From Bacteriovoracaceae bacterium (GTDB taxonomy: Bacteria > Bdellovibrionota > UBA1018): a stretch of 64,000 bases of DNA. The DNA lies in contig CANFJX010000005.1 in the NCBI GenBank assembly GCA_947447665.1, positions 62,001 to 126,000 on the forward strand. The letters run 5' to 3'. Positions within the stretch are counted from its first letter, which is position 1. Every line of letters starts with the position of its first letter. The notes under the pieces are model-generated. The model was not told the origin of the DNA, did not search any database, and saw nothing but the letters and a program-made list of their open reading frames with translations. Shown here in pieces: positions 34,626-43,962 of the stretch. The position numbers were made by a program, and so were the translations under genes.

Positions 34626-37346
34626 CTAACGCTTCGCAACCCACACCTTCGCAGCCTGGAGAGCTTCCTCCAAACCCTGAGGACGCGTGCCACCGGCCTG
34701 CGCTAGGTCAGCCTTTCCGCCGCCACGGCCTTCGATCTTCGGAGCGATGGCTTGCAAGAGGTCATTTGCGCTCAGACCCTGGGGGGCCTGGGGTCCGACT
34801 GCAACCAAAAGTGAAGCTTTCGGTTCAGAGGGGTCTTTGATCCCCAAGACAAGGATACAATCGGGGGCTTTTTGTTTAATTCGGTCAGCGAGCTCGCGGA
34901 GTCGCTTAATTCCTTGAGCGTCCGGAGCGCAGATCCCAGAAACTAAGCGAATCGACTGAATGATTTCGGACTTTCCGACGAGGTCATCGACTTCACCACT
35001 CGCGCTTTTAGCTTGAAATTGTTCGATTTGTTTTCGAAGTTCGCGCTCGGTTGCGGCCATTTTATCTAGCCTTCCTAAAATTTCATCGCTCGACGAAACC
35101 TTGAGCCGATCTCGGATGGATTTAACTTCACCCTCCTTAGCGCGCAGGTAATCAAATGCACCCTTCGAAGTGTAAGCAATAATTCGGCGAACGCCCGCTG
35201 CAATTCCACTTTCGCTAGCAATTTTGAAAAGGTGAATCTCAGATGATTGATCAACATGGGTGCCGCCGCAGAGCTCCGTTGAGAACTCCCCGATCTGAAT
35301 CACACGGACACGGTCTCCGTATTTGTCACCGAAAAAGGCAATCGCACCAGCTGCGATGGCTTCGTCTTTGCCCATCTCTTTTTTAGAGACTGAGTGAGCG
35401 CCCCAGATTTTTTGGTTCATGAGGTCTTCGACGCGGGTGAGTTCTGCCTCAGTCAGTGCTTGAAAATGACTAAAATCAAAACGTAATAAATCAGGAGTCA
35501 CCAGGGAGCCAGATTGTTTGACGTGGTTCCCTAGAACCTCGCGCAGGGCCCACTGGAGCATATGGGTCGCGGTATGATTCCTGGTAGTCAGGGCCCGGAG
35601 TTCTTGGTGAGTTTCCTGGAGGTAACTGCTCCCTACCTGGAGAGTCCCTCGCAAGGGCCGGATGTGGGCGACGATCAGTTCCGGCGTAGGTTTTTGTACA
35701 TCAATCACCTCACCCTCGAATCCGCGACCATCCGAGACGCGTCCCTGATCTCCGACTTGGCCCCCGCTCTCTCCGTAGAAAGGGGTTTCAGCAAAGACCA
35801 CCTCAAGAATCGGAGCCTTCTCTGCACTATCGGCAGTGAAGGCGATTGCGGGGGTTTCAAATTTCTCGACCTGCTTCAGACCCTCAGGTTCACCGACGAG
35901 AATGGCAAGGCACGGTGCTTGGGCTTGTGTGGCCTCATATCCGACAAATCGAGGGAGTTGGTTTCTTGATCGAAGATCTTGTGCGAGTTGAAGGTAAGTT
36001 GCGTCGAGGGCTTCTTGGCCTGACCCCTTCCAGTGCTTTCGGGACTCACTCCGCTGGCGATCCATGCACTTTTCAAATCCAACCTCATCAATGGTGATGT
36101 TCTTTTCGGCGCAAATGACTCGAGTGAGATCGAGTGGAAATCCGTAAGTATCATAAAGCTTAAAAGCAATGTCTCCGGGCAGGGTTTGTTCCCCTTTTTG
36201 TTTGCTCTGGAGTCGTTGCATTTCCTCATCGAGAAGCCCTAAACCTCGCTCTAGCGTTTTGAAAAACTGCTCCTCTTCAGCAAGAATCACCTTTTCAATT
36301 AACGTCCGTTTTTCGCTAATTTCGGGATAAGCGTCTTTCATTTGATCAATTACAAAGCCCGAAGTTTTATGCAGGAACGGACCAGTGAAGCCGAGTTTTT
36401 TCCCATGTCGAATCGCTCGACGGATAATTCTTCGAAGGACATAGCCTCGGCCCTCATTCGACGGCATGACTCCATCACTAATAAGAAATGTGGTCGCTCG
36501 AGAGTGATCTGCAACCACCCGGAATGAGACCGCCATTCCACTTGCTGGTTCGTAGGGCTTGCCAGCGAGACCAGAGATTTGTGAAATAATATTTTGAAAC
36601 AAGTCGCAGTCGTAGTTCGTGTCTACGCCCTGAATAATGGCTGCGAGCCGCTCAAGCCCTGCTCCGGTATCCACGGAGGGTTTGGGCAGGGGGGTTAGCT
36701 TCCCATCGGCCGAGCGGTCGTACTGCATGAAGACCAGATTCCAAAACTCCATATAGCGATCACAGTCGCAACCCATGGCGCACGTTGGCTTGCCGCAGCT
36801 GTACTTTGCTCCGCGATCGATAAAGATTTCACTACAAGGTCCGCAGGGGCCAGTATCTCCCATCGACCAGAAATTGTCTTTTTCACCAAAACGATAGATT
36901 CGGTCTTGCGGGACACCTTCTTGACGGTGCCAAATTTCGGCAGCTTCATTATCGTTTTCAAAAACCGTTACATAAAGCAGGTCTTTTGGGAGCTTCAATT
37001 CCTGGGTGACGAACCCCCAAGCCAGGTGAATCGCCTCTTTCTTGAAGTAATCACCGAACGAAAAGTTTCCGAGCATTTCAAAAAAAGTGTGGTGCCGCGC
37101 GGTGAACCCCACGTTTTCCAGGTCATTGTGTTTTCCACCTGCTCGGACACACTTCTGGGAGGTGGTCGCTCTTGAGTAGTTTCTTCGGTCCTTTCCGAGG
37201 AACACATCTTTAAACTGAACCATCCCCGCGTTCGTAAATAGAAGCGTAGGGTCATTTTGAGGCACCAGAGACGAGCTCTCCACGATGGTGTGCTGATTTT
37301 TTTCAAAGTATTTCAAAAAACGGGAACGAATTTCGGCGGCTTTCAT
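34626..37346 (-). CDS. alaS: Alanyl-tRNA synthetase
   Basis: Charges tRNA-Ala. It has the aminoacylation core (LFTNAGMVQFKDVFLGK, FFEMLGNFSFGDYF), the editing-domain zinc ligands (RNHTATHML and CGGTHVD), and the C-terminal oligomerisation domain (GGGKADLAQAGG). The resulting 906 aa is the usual size. The ORF track begins at a TTG 12 codons upstream; I prefer ATG 37346 where MKAAEIRSRFLKYFEK begins. The divergent SDR gene starts 36 bases away, so promoters for both must share this short gap. Confidence 0.96.
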   Translation of the reverse strand: MKAAEIRSRFLKYFEKNQHTIVESSSLVPQNDPTLLFTNAGMVQFKDVFLGKDRRNYSRATTSQKCVRAGGKHNDLENVGFTARHHTFFEMLGNFSFGDYFKKEAIHLAWGFVTQELKLPKDLLYVTVFENDNEAAEIWHRQEGVPQDRIYRFGEKDNFWSMGDTGPCGPCSEIFIDRGAKYSCGKPTCAMGCDCDRYMEFWNLVFMQYDRSADGKLTPLPKPSVDTGAGLERLAAIIQGVDTNYDCDLFQNIISQISGLAGKPYEPASGMAVSFRVVADHSRATTFLISDGVMPSNEGRGYVLRRIIRRAIRHGKKLGFTGPFLHKTSGFVIDQMKDAYPEISEKRTLIEKVILAEEEQFFKTLERGLGLLDEEMQRLQSKQKGEQTLPGDIAFKLYDTYGFPLDLTRVICAEKNITIDEVGFEKCMDRQRSESRKHWKGSGQEALDATYLQLAQDLRSRNQLPRFVGYEATQAQAPCLAILVGEPEGLKQVEKFETPAIAFTADSAEKAPILEVVFAETPFYGESGGQVGDQGRVSDGRGFEGEVIDVQKPTPELIVAHIRPLRGTLQVGSSYLQETHQELRALTTRNHTATHMLQWALREVLGNHVKQSGSLVTPDLLRFDFSHFQALTEAELTRVEDLMNQKIWGAHSVSKKEMGKDEAIAAGAIAFFGDKYGDRVRVIQIGEFSTELCGGTHVDQSSEIHLFKIASESGIAAGVRRIIAYTSKGAFDYLRAKEGEVKSIRDRLKVSSSDEILGRLDKMAATERELRKQIEQFQAKSASGEVDDLVGKSEIIQSIRLVSGICAPDAQGIKRLRELADRIKQKAPDCILVLGIKDPSEPKASLLVAVGPQAPQGLSANDLLQAIAPKIEGRGGGKADLAQAGGTRPQGLEEALQAAKVWVAKR

Positions 37347-37381
37347 GCTAGTTTCATAACTCGATCTAGGAGTCAGAGGCA

Positions 37382-38140
37382 ATGTCAGTTTTTATTTCTG
37401 GAGCATCAAGTGGAATTGGAGAGGCATGCGCGAGGTCTTTTGCGGCTGCCCATCATAATTTGGTCCTGGTAGCTAGGAGAGAAGACCGTCTCAAAAAGCT
37501 CAGCCAGGAGTTGCGGGATCAGTTTGGCGTCCAAGTCACCTATTTTTCGTTAGATGTGAGGGACCGGATAAAACTGGAAAGGCTCGCTCAACTTCATGCT
37601 GATGTGTTTCAGGATGTTGATATTCTAATTAATAACGCTGGGTTAGCAAGGGGACGGGACGTAATCCAAAAGGGTCTTCCTGAGGATTGGGATGTGGTGA
37701 TTGACACCAATCTCAAAGGATTACTTTATGTCACTCGTACTTTTCTCCCCGGGATGATTCAAAAACGCCGGGGCCATATTGTGAATATTGGATCAGTGGC
37801 GGGGCATTGGGTCTATCAGAATGGGAACGTCTATTGCGCCTCTAAGTTTGGTGTGCGTGCCCTATCAGAAGCCTTGCGTTACGATCTTCACGGAAGCGGG
37901 ATTCGAGTGACTGAGATTTCGCCCGGCATGGTCAAAACTGAGTTTAGCCACGTTCGCTTTGATGGAGATCAGGAAAAGGCCGATGCGATTTATGCAGGTC
38001 GGACACCCCTCAATCCAGAGGATATTGCAGAAAGTGTTCTATGGTGCGTACAGCGCCCCGCCCATGTAAATATTCAGGAAATTATCATTTTTCCGACTGA
38101 ACAACCGGGCGTGCAACCTATCACGCCGAAGCTAGACTAA
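37382..38140 (+). CDS. Short-chain dehydrogenase/reductase
   Basis: NAD(P)-binding Rossmann enzyme with TGxxxGxG-type start (ISGASSGIGEACARSF), an N-N-A-G motif (LINNAGLARG) and the Y-x3-K catalytic pair (YCASKFG). It looks like the YdfG/serine-3-dehydrogenase subgroup, which reduce 3-hydroxy acids with NADP. The substrate is not certain. Divergent from alaS. Confidence 0.9.
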   Translation: MSVFISGASSGIGEACARSFAAAHHNLVLVARREDRLKKLSQELRDQFGVQVTYFSLDVRDRIKLERLAQLHADVFQDVDILINNAGLARGRDVIQKGLPEDWDVVIDTNLKGLLYVTRTFLPGMIQKRRGHIVNIGSVAGHWVYQNGNVYCASKFGVRALSEALRYDLHGSGIRVTEISPGMVKTEFSHVRFDGDQEKADAIYAGRTPLNPEDIAESVLWCVQRPAHVNIQEIIIFPTEQPGVQPITPKLD

Positions 38141-38201
38141 GCCCCGATTTTTCGATTCATTTTTTAGCGTGTCTCACATGACACTGTTAGAAATCTCACA
38201 T

Positions 38202-38230
38202 TTGATTAAACGACGTAATTGCCCGATAAT
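38202..38230 (+). promoter_or_regulatory. Sigma-70-like promoter directly upstream of the lipoprotein gene
   Basis: TTGATT, exactly 17-nt spacer, GATAAT, ending 8 nt before the ATG at 38239. This would place transcription start at or next to the start codon, and I see no Shine-Dalgarno, so the mRNA may be leaderless. Confidence 0.5.
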
Positions 38231-38238
38231 TATAGTGT

Positions 38239-39615
38239 ATGAATGCGCTCGGACGGATCCCTCAATTTAGCCTGCACGTTACTAGAAGTTTCACCTCGAA
38301 GTCGAGGAGAGCTATCGCGGTTTTTTCGCTCTGTTGCGCAGGGATCAGCCTCCTACTCACGAGCTGTAAAAGCAATTTCCTACCCTCTAAGTCAACCCCG
38401 ATACTCATCGCCCCCTCAGCACTCTCCTCGGTGCCCATGCTGTCAGCTGCTGTTTCACCTTCGACATCCCAATCCTCTTCTAAGTCTTCAAGTCCAGCTT
38501 ATTTGAACGGAAAAGCAACGACAGGCATTAATTTGAATGAGTTTTCGAGTGTCTTCACGAGCTCTAATCCTGCGATTTCGACCTATTCTCGTGGATTATG
38601 CGAGGCAGGTATGATGTTGCGAGATCTCTACCGTGAGGCCGGAAAAGCAGACCAGGTTTCTTGCTACCTGGGCGTTATAGATCGGCATGGTCTCCTGAGC
38701 GGCATTTATGATGGCAGCAATCACTATTTTACTTGGGTCAATTTTCCGACTCTCAATGGTCATGTTAAGTTGAATTTAAATCAAGATTCGAATTGGAATT
38801 TAATCTCCTATCAAATTTACTCCTGCATGAATGGTGGAGCGAGGCAAACTGAATTCATCGGTGGCTCATTCACAAATTCAGGTGCCGTTCTTGTGAGTGA
38901 CGAAAGCAACGATCTGGGACAGACTCGATCGGTGGTCTCAGGTAACTTGATGAACCCCTCCGGCGCCTGGGCGTCGAAGACGCTGACGGCCAACCAGCAC
39001 TGGTCAGGTCAAACTACCTTGAATTCGATCCCTACTACTTTTACCTCCGATTCAGTGGTTACGGTGAAGCAGGCGAATGCCACCCTCACAGCGAATGGAG
39101 CTTCTAGGATCACCCTGGTTCCGAGTCCTTCACCTTCACTTTCACCTTCACCGGATGTATCACCCTCACCCGATGTATCATCTTCACCGGGGGTAATTTT
39201 AATGGGGATGGGCTCAGTAATTCAGGGACTAGGTATGGACCAGCTGCCCAATTTTCACTTAGGCAATGGATCGTCCAATTATTATGATGCCTCGGTTATC
39301 GATGGCGTTACATCAAACCACCAGGCGATCCAGTCCTGGAATGGAGACAGTAAAACTCCTTTATCGAAGGCTTCGGCAGGGATTTATTATCCCTCAACCC
39401 TCAACTATGCGCCCCCAATATACTCAGCACCCAACTATAATTATCAAGATGGGGAGACGTGGGACTGTACCGCCCCTGATGGGAGCAGTTTTGTGACTGT
39501 CGATTTTAACGTCGTCACCATCAGCGATACGACCTTTGCTTCTGACTTAAGTGTCTGTGATTCGACTTACGTCATATCCGATACAGATTACGTAGATTGC
39601 AGCGGGACCCAATAA
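38239..39615 (+). CDS. Secreted lipoprotein with Ser/Pro repeats
   Basis: N-terminal signal with lipobox (LLLTSC) after a longer than usual charged segment. The first 80 residues after it are Ser-rich. The middle is beta-rich, and a Ser/Pro/Asp linker (SPSPDVSPSPDVSSSP) precedes a second domain with several Cys near the C-terminus (DCTAPDGSS, DCSGTQ). No family recognised. Probably surface exposed. The long N-terminus is a reason to suspect the start codon, but the promoter sits right before it. Confidence 0.7.
   Translation: MNALGRIPQFSLHVTRSFTSKSRRAIAVFSLCCAGISLLLTSCKSNFLPSKSTPILIAPSALSSVPMLSAAVSPSTSQSSSKSSSPAYLNGKATTGINLNEFSSVFTSSNPAISTYSRGLCEAGMMLRDLYREAGKADQVSCYLGVIDRHGLLSGIYDGSNHYFTWVNFPTLNGHVKLNLNQDSNWNLISYQIYSCMNGGARQTEFIGGSFTNSGAVLVSDESNDLGQTRSVVSGNLMNPSGAWASKTLTANQHWSGQTTLNSIPTTFTSDSVVTVKQANATLTANGASRITLVPSPSPSLSPSPDVSPSPDVSSSPGVILMGMGSVIQGLGMDQLPNFHLGNGSSNYYDASVIDGVTSNHQAIQSWNGDSKTPLSKASAGIYYPSTLNYAPPIYSAPNYNYQDGETWDCTAPDGSSFVTVDFNVVTISDTTFASDLSVCDSTYVISDTDYVDCSGTQ
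39121..39192 (+). repeat. SPSPDV-coding microrepeat
   Basis: Imperfect 15-18-nt repeats (TCACCTTCACCGGATGTA-like) code for the Ser/Pro linker of the lipoprotein. Confidence 0.5.
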
Positions 39616-39620
39616 AAAAA

Positions 39621-39648
39621 TGCCCCCCCAAAAAAAATTGGAGGGGCA
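39621..39648 (-). terminator. Rho-independent terminator for the peroxiredoxin gene
   Basis: On the minus strand TTGCCCCTCCAA pairs with TTGGGGGGGCA through A/T-rich loop bases, followed by a run of seven T. It lies between the convergent lipoprotein and peroxiredoxin genes and may act in both directions. Confidence 0.75.
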
Positions 39649-39680
39649 ACAAAAAATTTCGACTAGTTTTTTCTGATCTT

Positions 39681-40205
39681 TTACTTCAAGGTCGCTTTGC
39701 CAGGCTTCCAATCCACCGGGCATTTTTCGCCGGTTTTAAGCGCCTGAAGAGTACGTACAACCTCATCAACGGAGCGTCCGACATCGAGCGCATTCACACT
39801 CATCCATTGGAGAGTCCCCTGGGGGTCGATTAAAAAGGTTCCTCGCAGTGCAATTCCCTTATCCTCCATCAGTACGCCGTAGGATCGAGAAACGTGGTGG
39901 GCGGTATCCGCCAAAACGGGGTACTTCACTTCCTTTAGATCCCGCTCAAACCAAGCCTTGTGCGAGTATGCGCTATCGGTGCTGCATCCCAGGACCTGGC
40001 AGCCCAGTTCTTTGAACTCAGCTTCCTTCGCTGCAAAAGCGCGAATTTCAGTGGGGCAAACAAAGGTAAAATCTAGGGGATAGAAAAACAAACAAACCCA
40101 TTTTCCCTGATAATCCTTTAGGCTCACTTCCGTGAATTGCCCTGCTGCGTAGGCCTGAGCTTTGAATTCTGGTGCTAATGTTCCGACTTTTACTGTTGTA
40201 GACAT
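39681..40205 (-). CDS. 2-Cys peroxiredoxin (AhpC/Prx1-type)
   Basis: Reduces peroxides using a peroxidatic cysteine C50 (FYPLDFTFVCPTE) and a resolving cysteine near the C-terminus (GEKCPVDWKPG). 174 aa from the preferred ATG 40205, which has AAAGGAG 6 nt upstream; the ORF track starts 10 codons earlier. No ahpF is adjacent, so thioredoxin is the likely reductant. Confidence 0.94.
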   Translation of the reverse strand: MSTTVKVGTLAPEFKAQAYAAGQFTEVSLKDYQGKWVCLFFYPLDFTFVCPTEIRAFAAKEAEFKELGCQVLGCSTDSAYSHKAWFERDLKEVKYPVLADTAHHVSRSYGVLMEDKGIALRGTFLIDPQGTLQWMSVNALDVGRSVDEVVRTLQALKTGEKCPVDWKPGKATLK

Positions 40206-40258
40206 GAGTTCTCCTTTGTCGTTTCGTGAAACCACTCATAACGTGATAGAATTATAAA

Positions 40259-41029
40259 ATGAAGAGGCAAATTCTTAATTTTTTTCACTCTCTAGGTAAA
40301 CCTGCCCAAGTCCTAGCCCCCCAAGTCTTCCGTCCAGTGCGTCTGGTGAAAAAAGATTTCTGGCTCACTCTGATCCCGGGGCTCCTCTGGCTAGCCTCGG
40401 TTCGTAGCAGATCGCTGCTCATTACACCCTCGTGCATCGATCCGAATCATCCCTGCCAAAAAGAGTCTGTCTTTTTCGTTGACCAAATTTCTATGGGGCT
40501 TAATATCGACCCGGCGGACGCCTATTCATTTTTTACTCAAAACCTGTCCGTGATTCTGGCCATCGCCCTTCCGCTCCTCTGGAACCTGAACCGAGCTCGA
40601 GTTAGGAGAGGACTCACCCTACGAATCGTCCGAGAATCAGGAGCAGACTTTTTTATCGCCCTGCAAGCAATCCTCTGGAATGGCCTTTTCACGGAAACTT
40701 CCCACTGGATCTCTCAACGTGCCCGGCCCTTTGTGTATTCAGATCCGCTGGTCCTGGGACTTGATCCAGCGCACTACACCTCATTTTATTCAGGGCACAC
40801 GAGCGTGAGTGCAGTGTCCAATACCATGGTATTGCTTTTGCTTATCACGAGAAGAGCACCCACCTGGCTTCTTCTGATCGATCTCGCTGTTGCAGAGACC
40901 CTCATATTTTCTACTGCTTATTTTAGAATGATGTCTGCTCGACACTTTTTAACGGACGTACTCTGCGGCGCCGTGGCCGGGATCTTGACTGCTTTCTTTG
41001 TGTTTGCGCTCCACCCCAAGGAAACCTAA
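40259..41029 (+). CDS. PAP2-family membrane phosphatase
   Basis: About five membrane helices and the PAP2 triad motifs: ARPFVYSD, SFYSGHTSVSAV and RMMSARHFLTD. The first, Lys-containing motif is not strict (a His where Lys is common). Family members remove phosphate from lipids such as undecaprenyl pyrophosphate or phosphatidic acid. Start has no clear Shine-Dalgarno. Follows the peroxiredoxin gene divergently. Confidence 0.85.
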   Translation: MKRQILNFFHSLGKPAQVLAPQVFRPVRLVKKDFWLTLIPGLLWLASVRSRSLLITPSCIDPNHPCQKESVFFVDQISMGLNIDPADAYSFFTQNLSVILAIALPLLWNLNRARVRRGLTLRIVRESGADFFIALQAILWNGLFTETSHWISQRARPFVYSDPLVLGLDPAHYTSFYSGHTSVSAVSNTMVLLLLITRRAPTWLLLIDLAVAETLIFSTAYFRMMSARHFLTDVLCGAVAGILTAFFVFALHPKET

Positions 41030-41106
41030 GACACAAAATAAAAACCTTAGGCACCCCAGGGTCGTAGGCAAAATGGTCCAGCGCTTGCTTATTAGGGACT
41101 TCGAAC

Positions 41107-42924
41107 ATGGGCTACCTCACGACTCAAGACTATGGACTCATCAGCAATCACTTCAGTGCAGCCCTCGTCAGTCGACTGGGAGCCATCGACTGGTGTTGCT
41201 TTCCTTATCTAGACTCCCCGAGCCACTTCGCCGCATATTCTGATCGAAACCAGGGTGGCAAATTCCAAATCGCTCCGATGGGGGAATTTCGATCAAAACA
41301 ACAATATTACTCCCGAACTCAAGTTCTGGAGACCCTCTTCGAAACCCCGTCGGGCCGAGGAATTCTCTCCGACTGGATGCCCCTCGGCGAAATCGGCACA
41401 AGCTTTCCTGTTATTTGTCGCAAGATTTCCGTCATCGAAGGCACGATCTGCTGGCTCCTCCAGTGCACTCCCCGTTTCCAATATGGATCCGAGCCAGCCC
41501 AAGCGGAGCGGCATCCCCGAGGGGTCCTCTTCCGCGGAATACAACCCGAAGATCGAGTCATCTTGCAAGCCGACTTCCCTCTCAAAATCCTCTCTCAAAA
41601 CTCCGAAGTCACCGGAGAAACGTCATTGGATACCGGCCAATCTACCACGGTACTCTGGATGTGGGGCCGTTTTGGGAGTCTTAGAGAAGTCAATTCACAT
41701 AAAAAATTGATTGCCCCTGAAATTCAGCCAACCGTTCTCCAGTGGCGAGAAATGGCCCACCAGTGTCCTCCCGATGGTTGCCTTTTTGGAGGCCCCTGGC
41801 ATGACCTCGTATCCAGGTCTGGCCTGGTTCTGAAAAGTCTGACTCAGCCCTATTCAGGATCGATTGCCCAGTCGACCACTGTGACACCCAAGGCAAACTC
41901 CCAGAGTCATTTCTGGGACCATCGACAAGCTGCGCTCAGAAATGGCGCCTTCCTACTCCAAGCTCTCTCACAGCTTGGGTACATAGAAGAAGCCAAGGCA
42001 TATTTCTCTTGGGTTCAATACCTACTTGAACGAGACGGCGCCGAAGGATTACAATCTCGATACACGCTGGACGGATCAAAAAATCTCCCCGAACGCTCCC
42101 TTCCACAATGGATACCACACGAAAACCCTAGGCAGTTCCGGCTCGACATCTATGGCCATTTGATCCTCATCCTCAGCCAATATTTTCGCATTTTTAACGA
42201 GTTCCCGGAATCAATTTGGCCAAAAGTCGTTGAAATCGCCGACTATATCAGCCAAGCCTGGAGACGCCCTGACCATGGCCCCTGGAACTATTCGGGTCGC
42301 CCAGAGCACTTCGTTGTTTCCAAACTCTTCTGCTGGAAGGCCCTAGAGGAAATCTGTTGGTTAGCGGAAGAGCTCAAAAAACCGATATCATCTCGATGGA
42401 TCGCCGAAAAAACGACTTTGCATCGCACCATTTGCAGACAAGGATTTGATTTCCAAAAAAATGCTTTTATCCGATCGTTTGGGGAAAGTGAGCTCGACTC
42501 ATCCTCTCTTTGGACGGTTCTCCTCCAATTTCTTCCTGCCGACGATCCGAGGATCCAAGGAACACTTCTCGCGATTCAAGCCGAACTCGCGCAGGGCATC
42601 TTTATCCGAAGATCCAGGCCCCGATTCGACTTTCAAAAGGAAGACCCCCTCGATTTACTCATCAGCCTTCAATTCGCCACCTGCCTGGCGCTCTCCGGAA
42701 GAAACGATGAAGCGATCGATCGACTTGCTGAACTCTGCACCTATGCCAACCCCCTAGGTCTTATGGGAAACCAAATTACGACAACTGATCACCCCCTTCC
42801 AGAAAGATTTCCATGCCTCGCCACCCACACCTTTTTAATCAACTGCGCCTTGTATATCGGCTCGAATCGCCTCAGGAGTCGAACTCACTATCCACTTCTC
42901 GGAAAAGAGGGACTTGCAGCCTAA
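41107..42924 (+). CDS. GH15-family (glucoamylase/trehalase-like) protein lacking catalytic glutamates
   Basis: The N-terminal domain has the GH15 beta-sandwich start (ISNHFSAALVSRLGAIDWCC) and the C-terminal alpha-barrel follows it (QFLPADDPRIQGTL, ALSGRNDEAIDRL). In active family members a general-acid Glu lies in a W-E-x-R-G-like segment; here the equivalent is GPWNYSGRPEHF (about residue 394, Asn instead of Glu). The base Glu lies in an LLxEE segment; here it is LMGNQIT (about 553-558). The Y-G-E motif is also Y-G-H. I therefore think it is a pseudoenzyme, perhaps a carbohydrate-binding or regulatory protein. No signal peptide, so probably cytoplasmic. Confidence 0.8.
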   Translation: MGYLTTQDYGLISNHFSAALVSRLGAIDWCCFPYLDSPSHFAAYSDRNQGGKFQIAPMGEFRSKQQYYSRTQVLETLFETPSGRGILSDWMPLGEIGTSFPVICRKISVIEGTICWLLQCTPRFQYGSEPAQAERHPRGVLFRGIQPEDRVILQADFPLKILSQNSEVTGETSLDTGQSTTVLWMWGRFGSLREVNSHKKLIAPEIQPTVLQWREMAHQCPPDGCLFGGPWHDLVSRSGLVLKSLTQPYSGSIAQSTTVTPKANSQSHFWDHRQAALRNGAFLLQALSQLGYIEEAKAYFSWVQYLLERDGAEGLQSRYTLDGSKNLPERSLPQWIPHENPRQFRLDIYGHLILILSQYFRIFNEFPESIWPKVVEIADYISQAWRRPDHGPWNYSGRPEHFVVSKLFCWKALEEICWLAEELKKPISSRWIAEKTTLHRTICRQGFDFQKNAFIRSFGESELDSSSLWTVLLQFLPADDPRIQGTLLAIQAELAQGIFIRRSRPRFDFQKEDPLDLLISLQFATCLALSGRNDEAIDRLAELCTYANPLGLMGNQITTTDHPLPERFPCLATHTFLINCALYIGSNRLRSRTHYPLLGKEGLAA

Positions 42925-43016
42925 AGGAGCACCTGACAACAAATGCATTGCGAAATGAACGACAACCTTATATGAAGTTCGAAATCGAATTTGACTGACC
43001 TGAAGGAGAAGCGCCC

Positions 43017-43511
43017 ATGAGTAACAAAGAGATTTATTCTTTTGAGATTCAAACGATTGATAGCAAATCAACCCAACTCAGCGAATACCAGGGAAAAGTT
43101 CTCCTCATTGTCAATGTAGCTAGCAAATGCGGATTCACTCACCAATACAAGGGCCTCGAGAAGCTGTACGAAAAATATAAGGACCAAGGCTTGGTCATCT
43201 TGGGTTTTCCTTGCAACCAGTTTGCGAACCAAGAGCCAGGTAGCGACGATGAGATTAAAAATTTCTGTAATCTTAACTATCAGATAACTTTTCCACTGTT
43301 CTCAAAAATCGACGTCAATGGAGCTCAAACTCATCCTCTTTATCAATTCCTTAAAAAAGCAGAAAAAGGCCTTTTCGGAACTGAGGCCATCAAATGGAAT
43401 TTCACCAAGTTTTTGGTGAGCCGCCAAGGAGACGTCTTGAAGCGATTCGCGCCCCAAACTGAGCCCGAAGCACTGGAAGCTGAAATTCTAGAACAGCTTC
43501 AAAAAAGCTGA
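43017..43511 (+). CDS. Glutathione/thioredoxin peroxidase (GPx family)
   Basis: Has the catalytic tetrad Cys38 (ASKCGFTHQ), Gln and Trp-Asn ([12 protein letters not shown] and KWNFTKFLV). Non-selenium cysteine type, 164 aa. Like most bacterial GPx it may use thioredoxin rather than glutathione. The start has AAGGAG with 9-nt spacing. A gshA gene in the window (30379) shows that glutathione could be available. Confidence 0.94.
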   Translation: MSNKEIYSFEIQTIDSKSTQLSEYQGKVLLIVNVASKCGFTHQYKGLEKLYEKYKDQGLVILGFPCNQFANQEPGSDDEIKNFCNLNYQITFPLFSKIDVNGAQTHPLYQFLKKAEKGLFGTEAIKWNFTKFLVSRQGDVLKRFAPQTEPEALEAEILEQLQKS

Positions 43512-43560
43512 AATTAACTGCCACCGTCCAAACACCCTCGCGAAATGCCGAGCAAATAAT

Positions 43561-43962
43561 CTAAGCTGAACGTTTCTGATTTTTTTCTTCAAGAAATTCA
43601 TCTTCTTCGGCAGGCAAGAGTTGGGGCACCTCCGGCTCTTCGGGCCAGACTCCCGTCTTTAAAATCTCCAAGTCGCTTGGATCTCTTTGACCCACTCGAT
43701 CTTCTTGCCGTTTAGAGAGCAGCCCGAGGTTGATCAAGAGAAACGCGCCAATCAACAGCCCAGTGATCAACACGCCCGCAAGCAAAACATAAATTACCAC
43801 AGCTGCAGTGTAATTCGTAAAAGGCGATCCAGCGCCCAGAGACTCACCTACACCAGTGCCTGGCAGCTCAGCTACATAGCGATGAAAACTTATCCAAAAA
43901 GAATATAGATTAACGAAAACCACCATGAATTCATGTCTGCATTTGGCAGACCATGAACTCAC
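43561..43962 (-). CDS. Small membrane protein, last gene of the oxidase operon
   Basis: 133 aa with one strong membrane helix (AAVVIYVLLAGVLITGLLIG) and charged tails. Not recognised. The GTG start overlaps the TAG stop of the cytochrome gene by one base, and a later ATG (43926) is possible. Position suggests an accessory subunit or assembly factor of the oxidase, but this is only context. Confidence 0.6.
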   Translation of the reverse strand: MSSWSAKCRHEFMVVFVNLYSFWISFHRYVAELPGTGVGESLGAGSPFTNYTAAVVIYVLLAGVLITGLLIGAFLLINLGLLSKRQEDRVGQRDPSDLEILKTGVWPEEPEVPQLLPAEEDEFLEEKNQKRSA

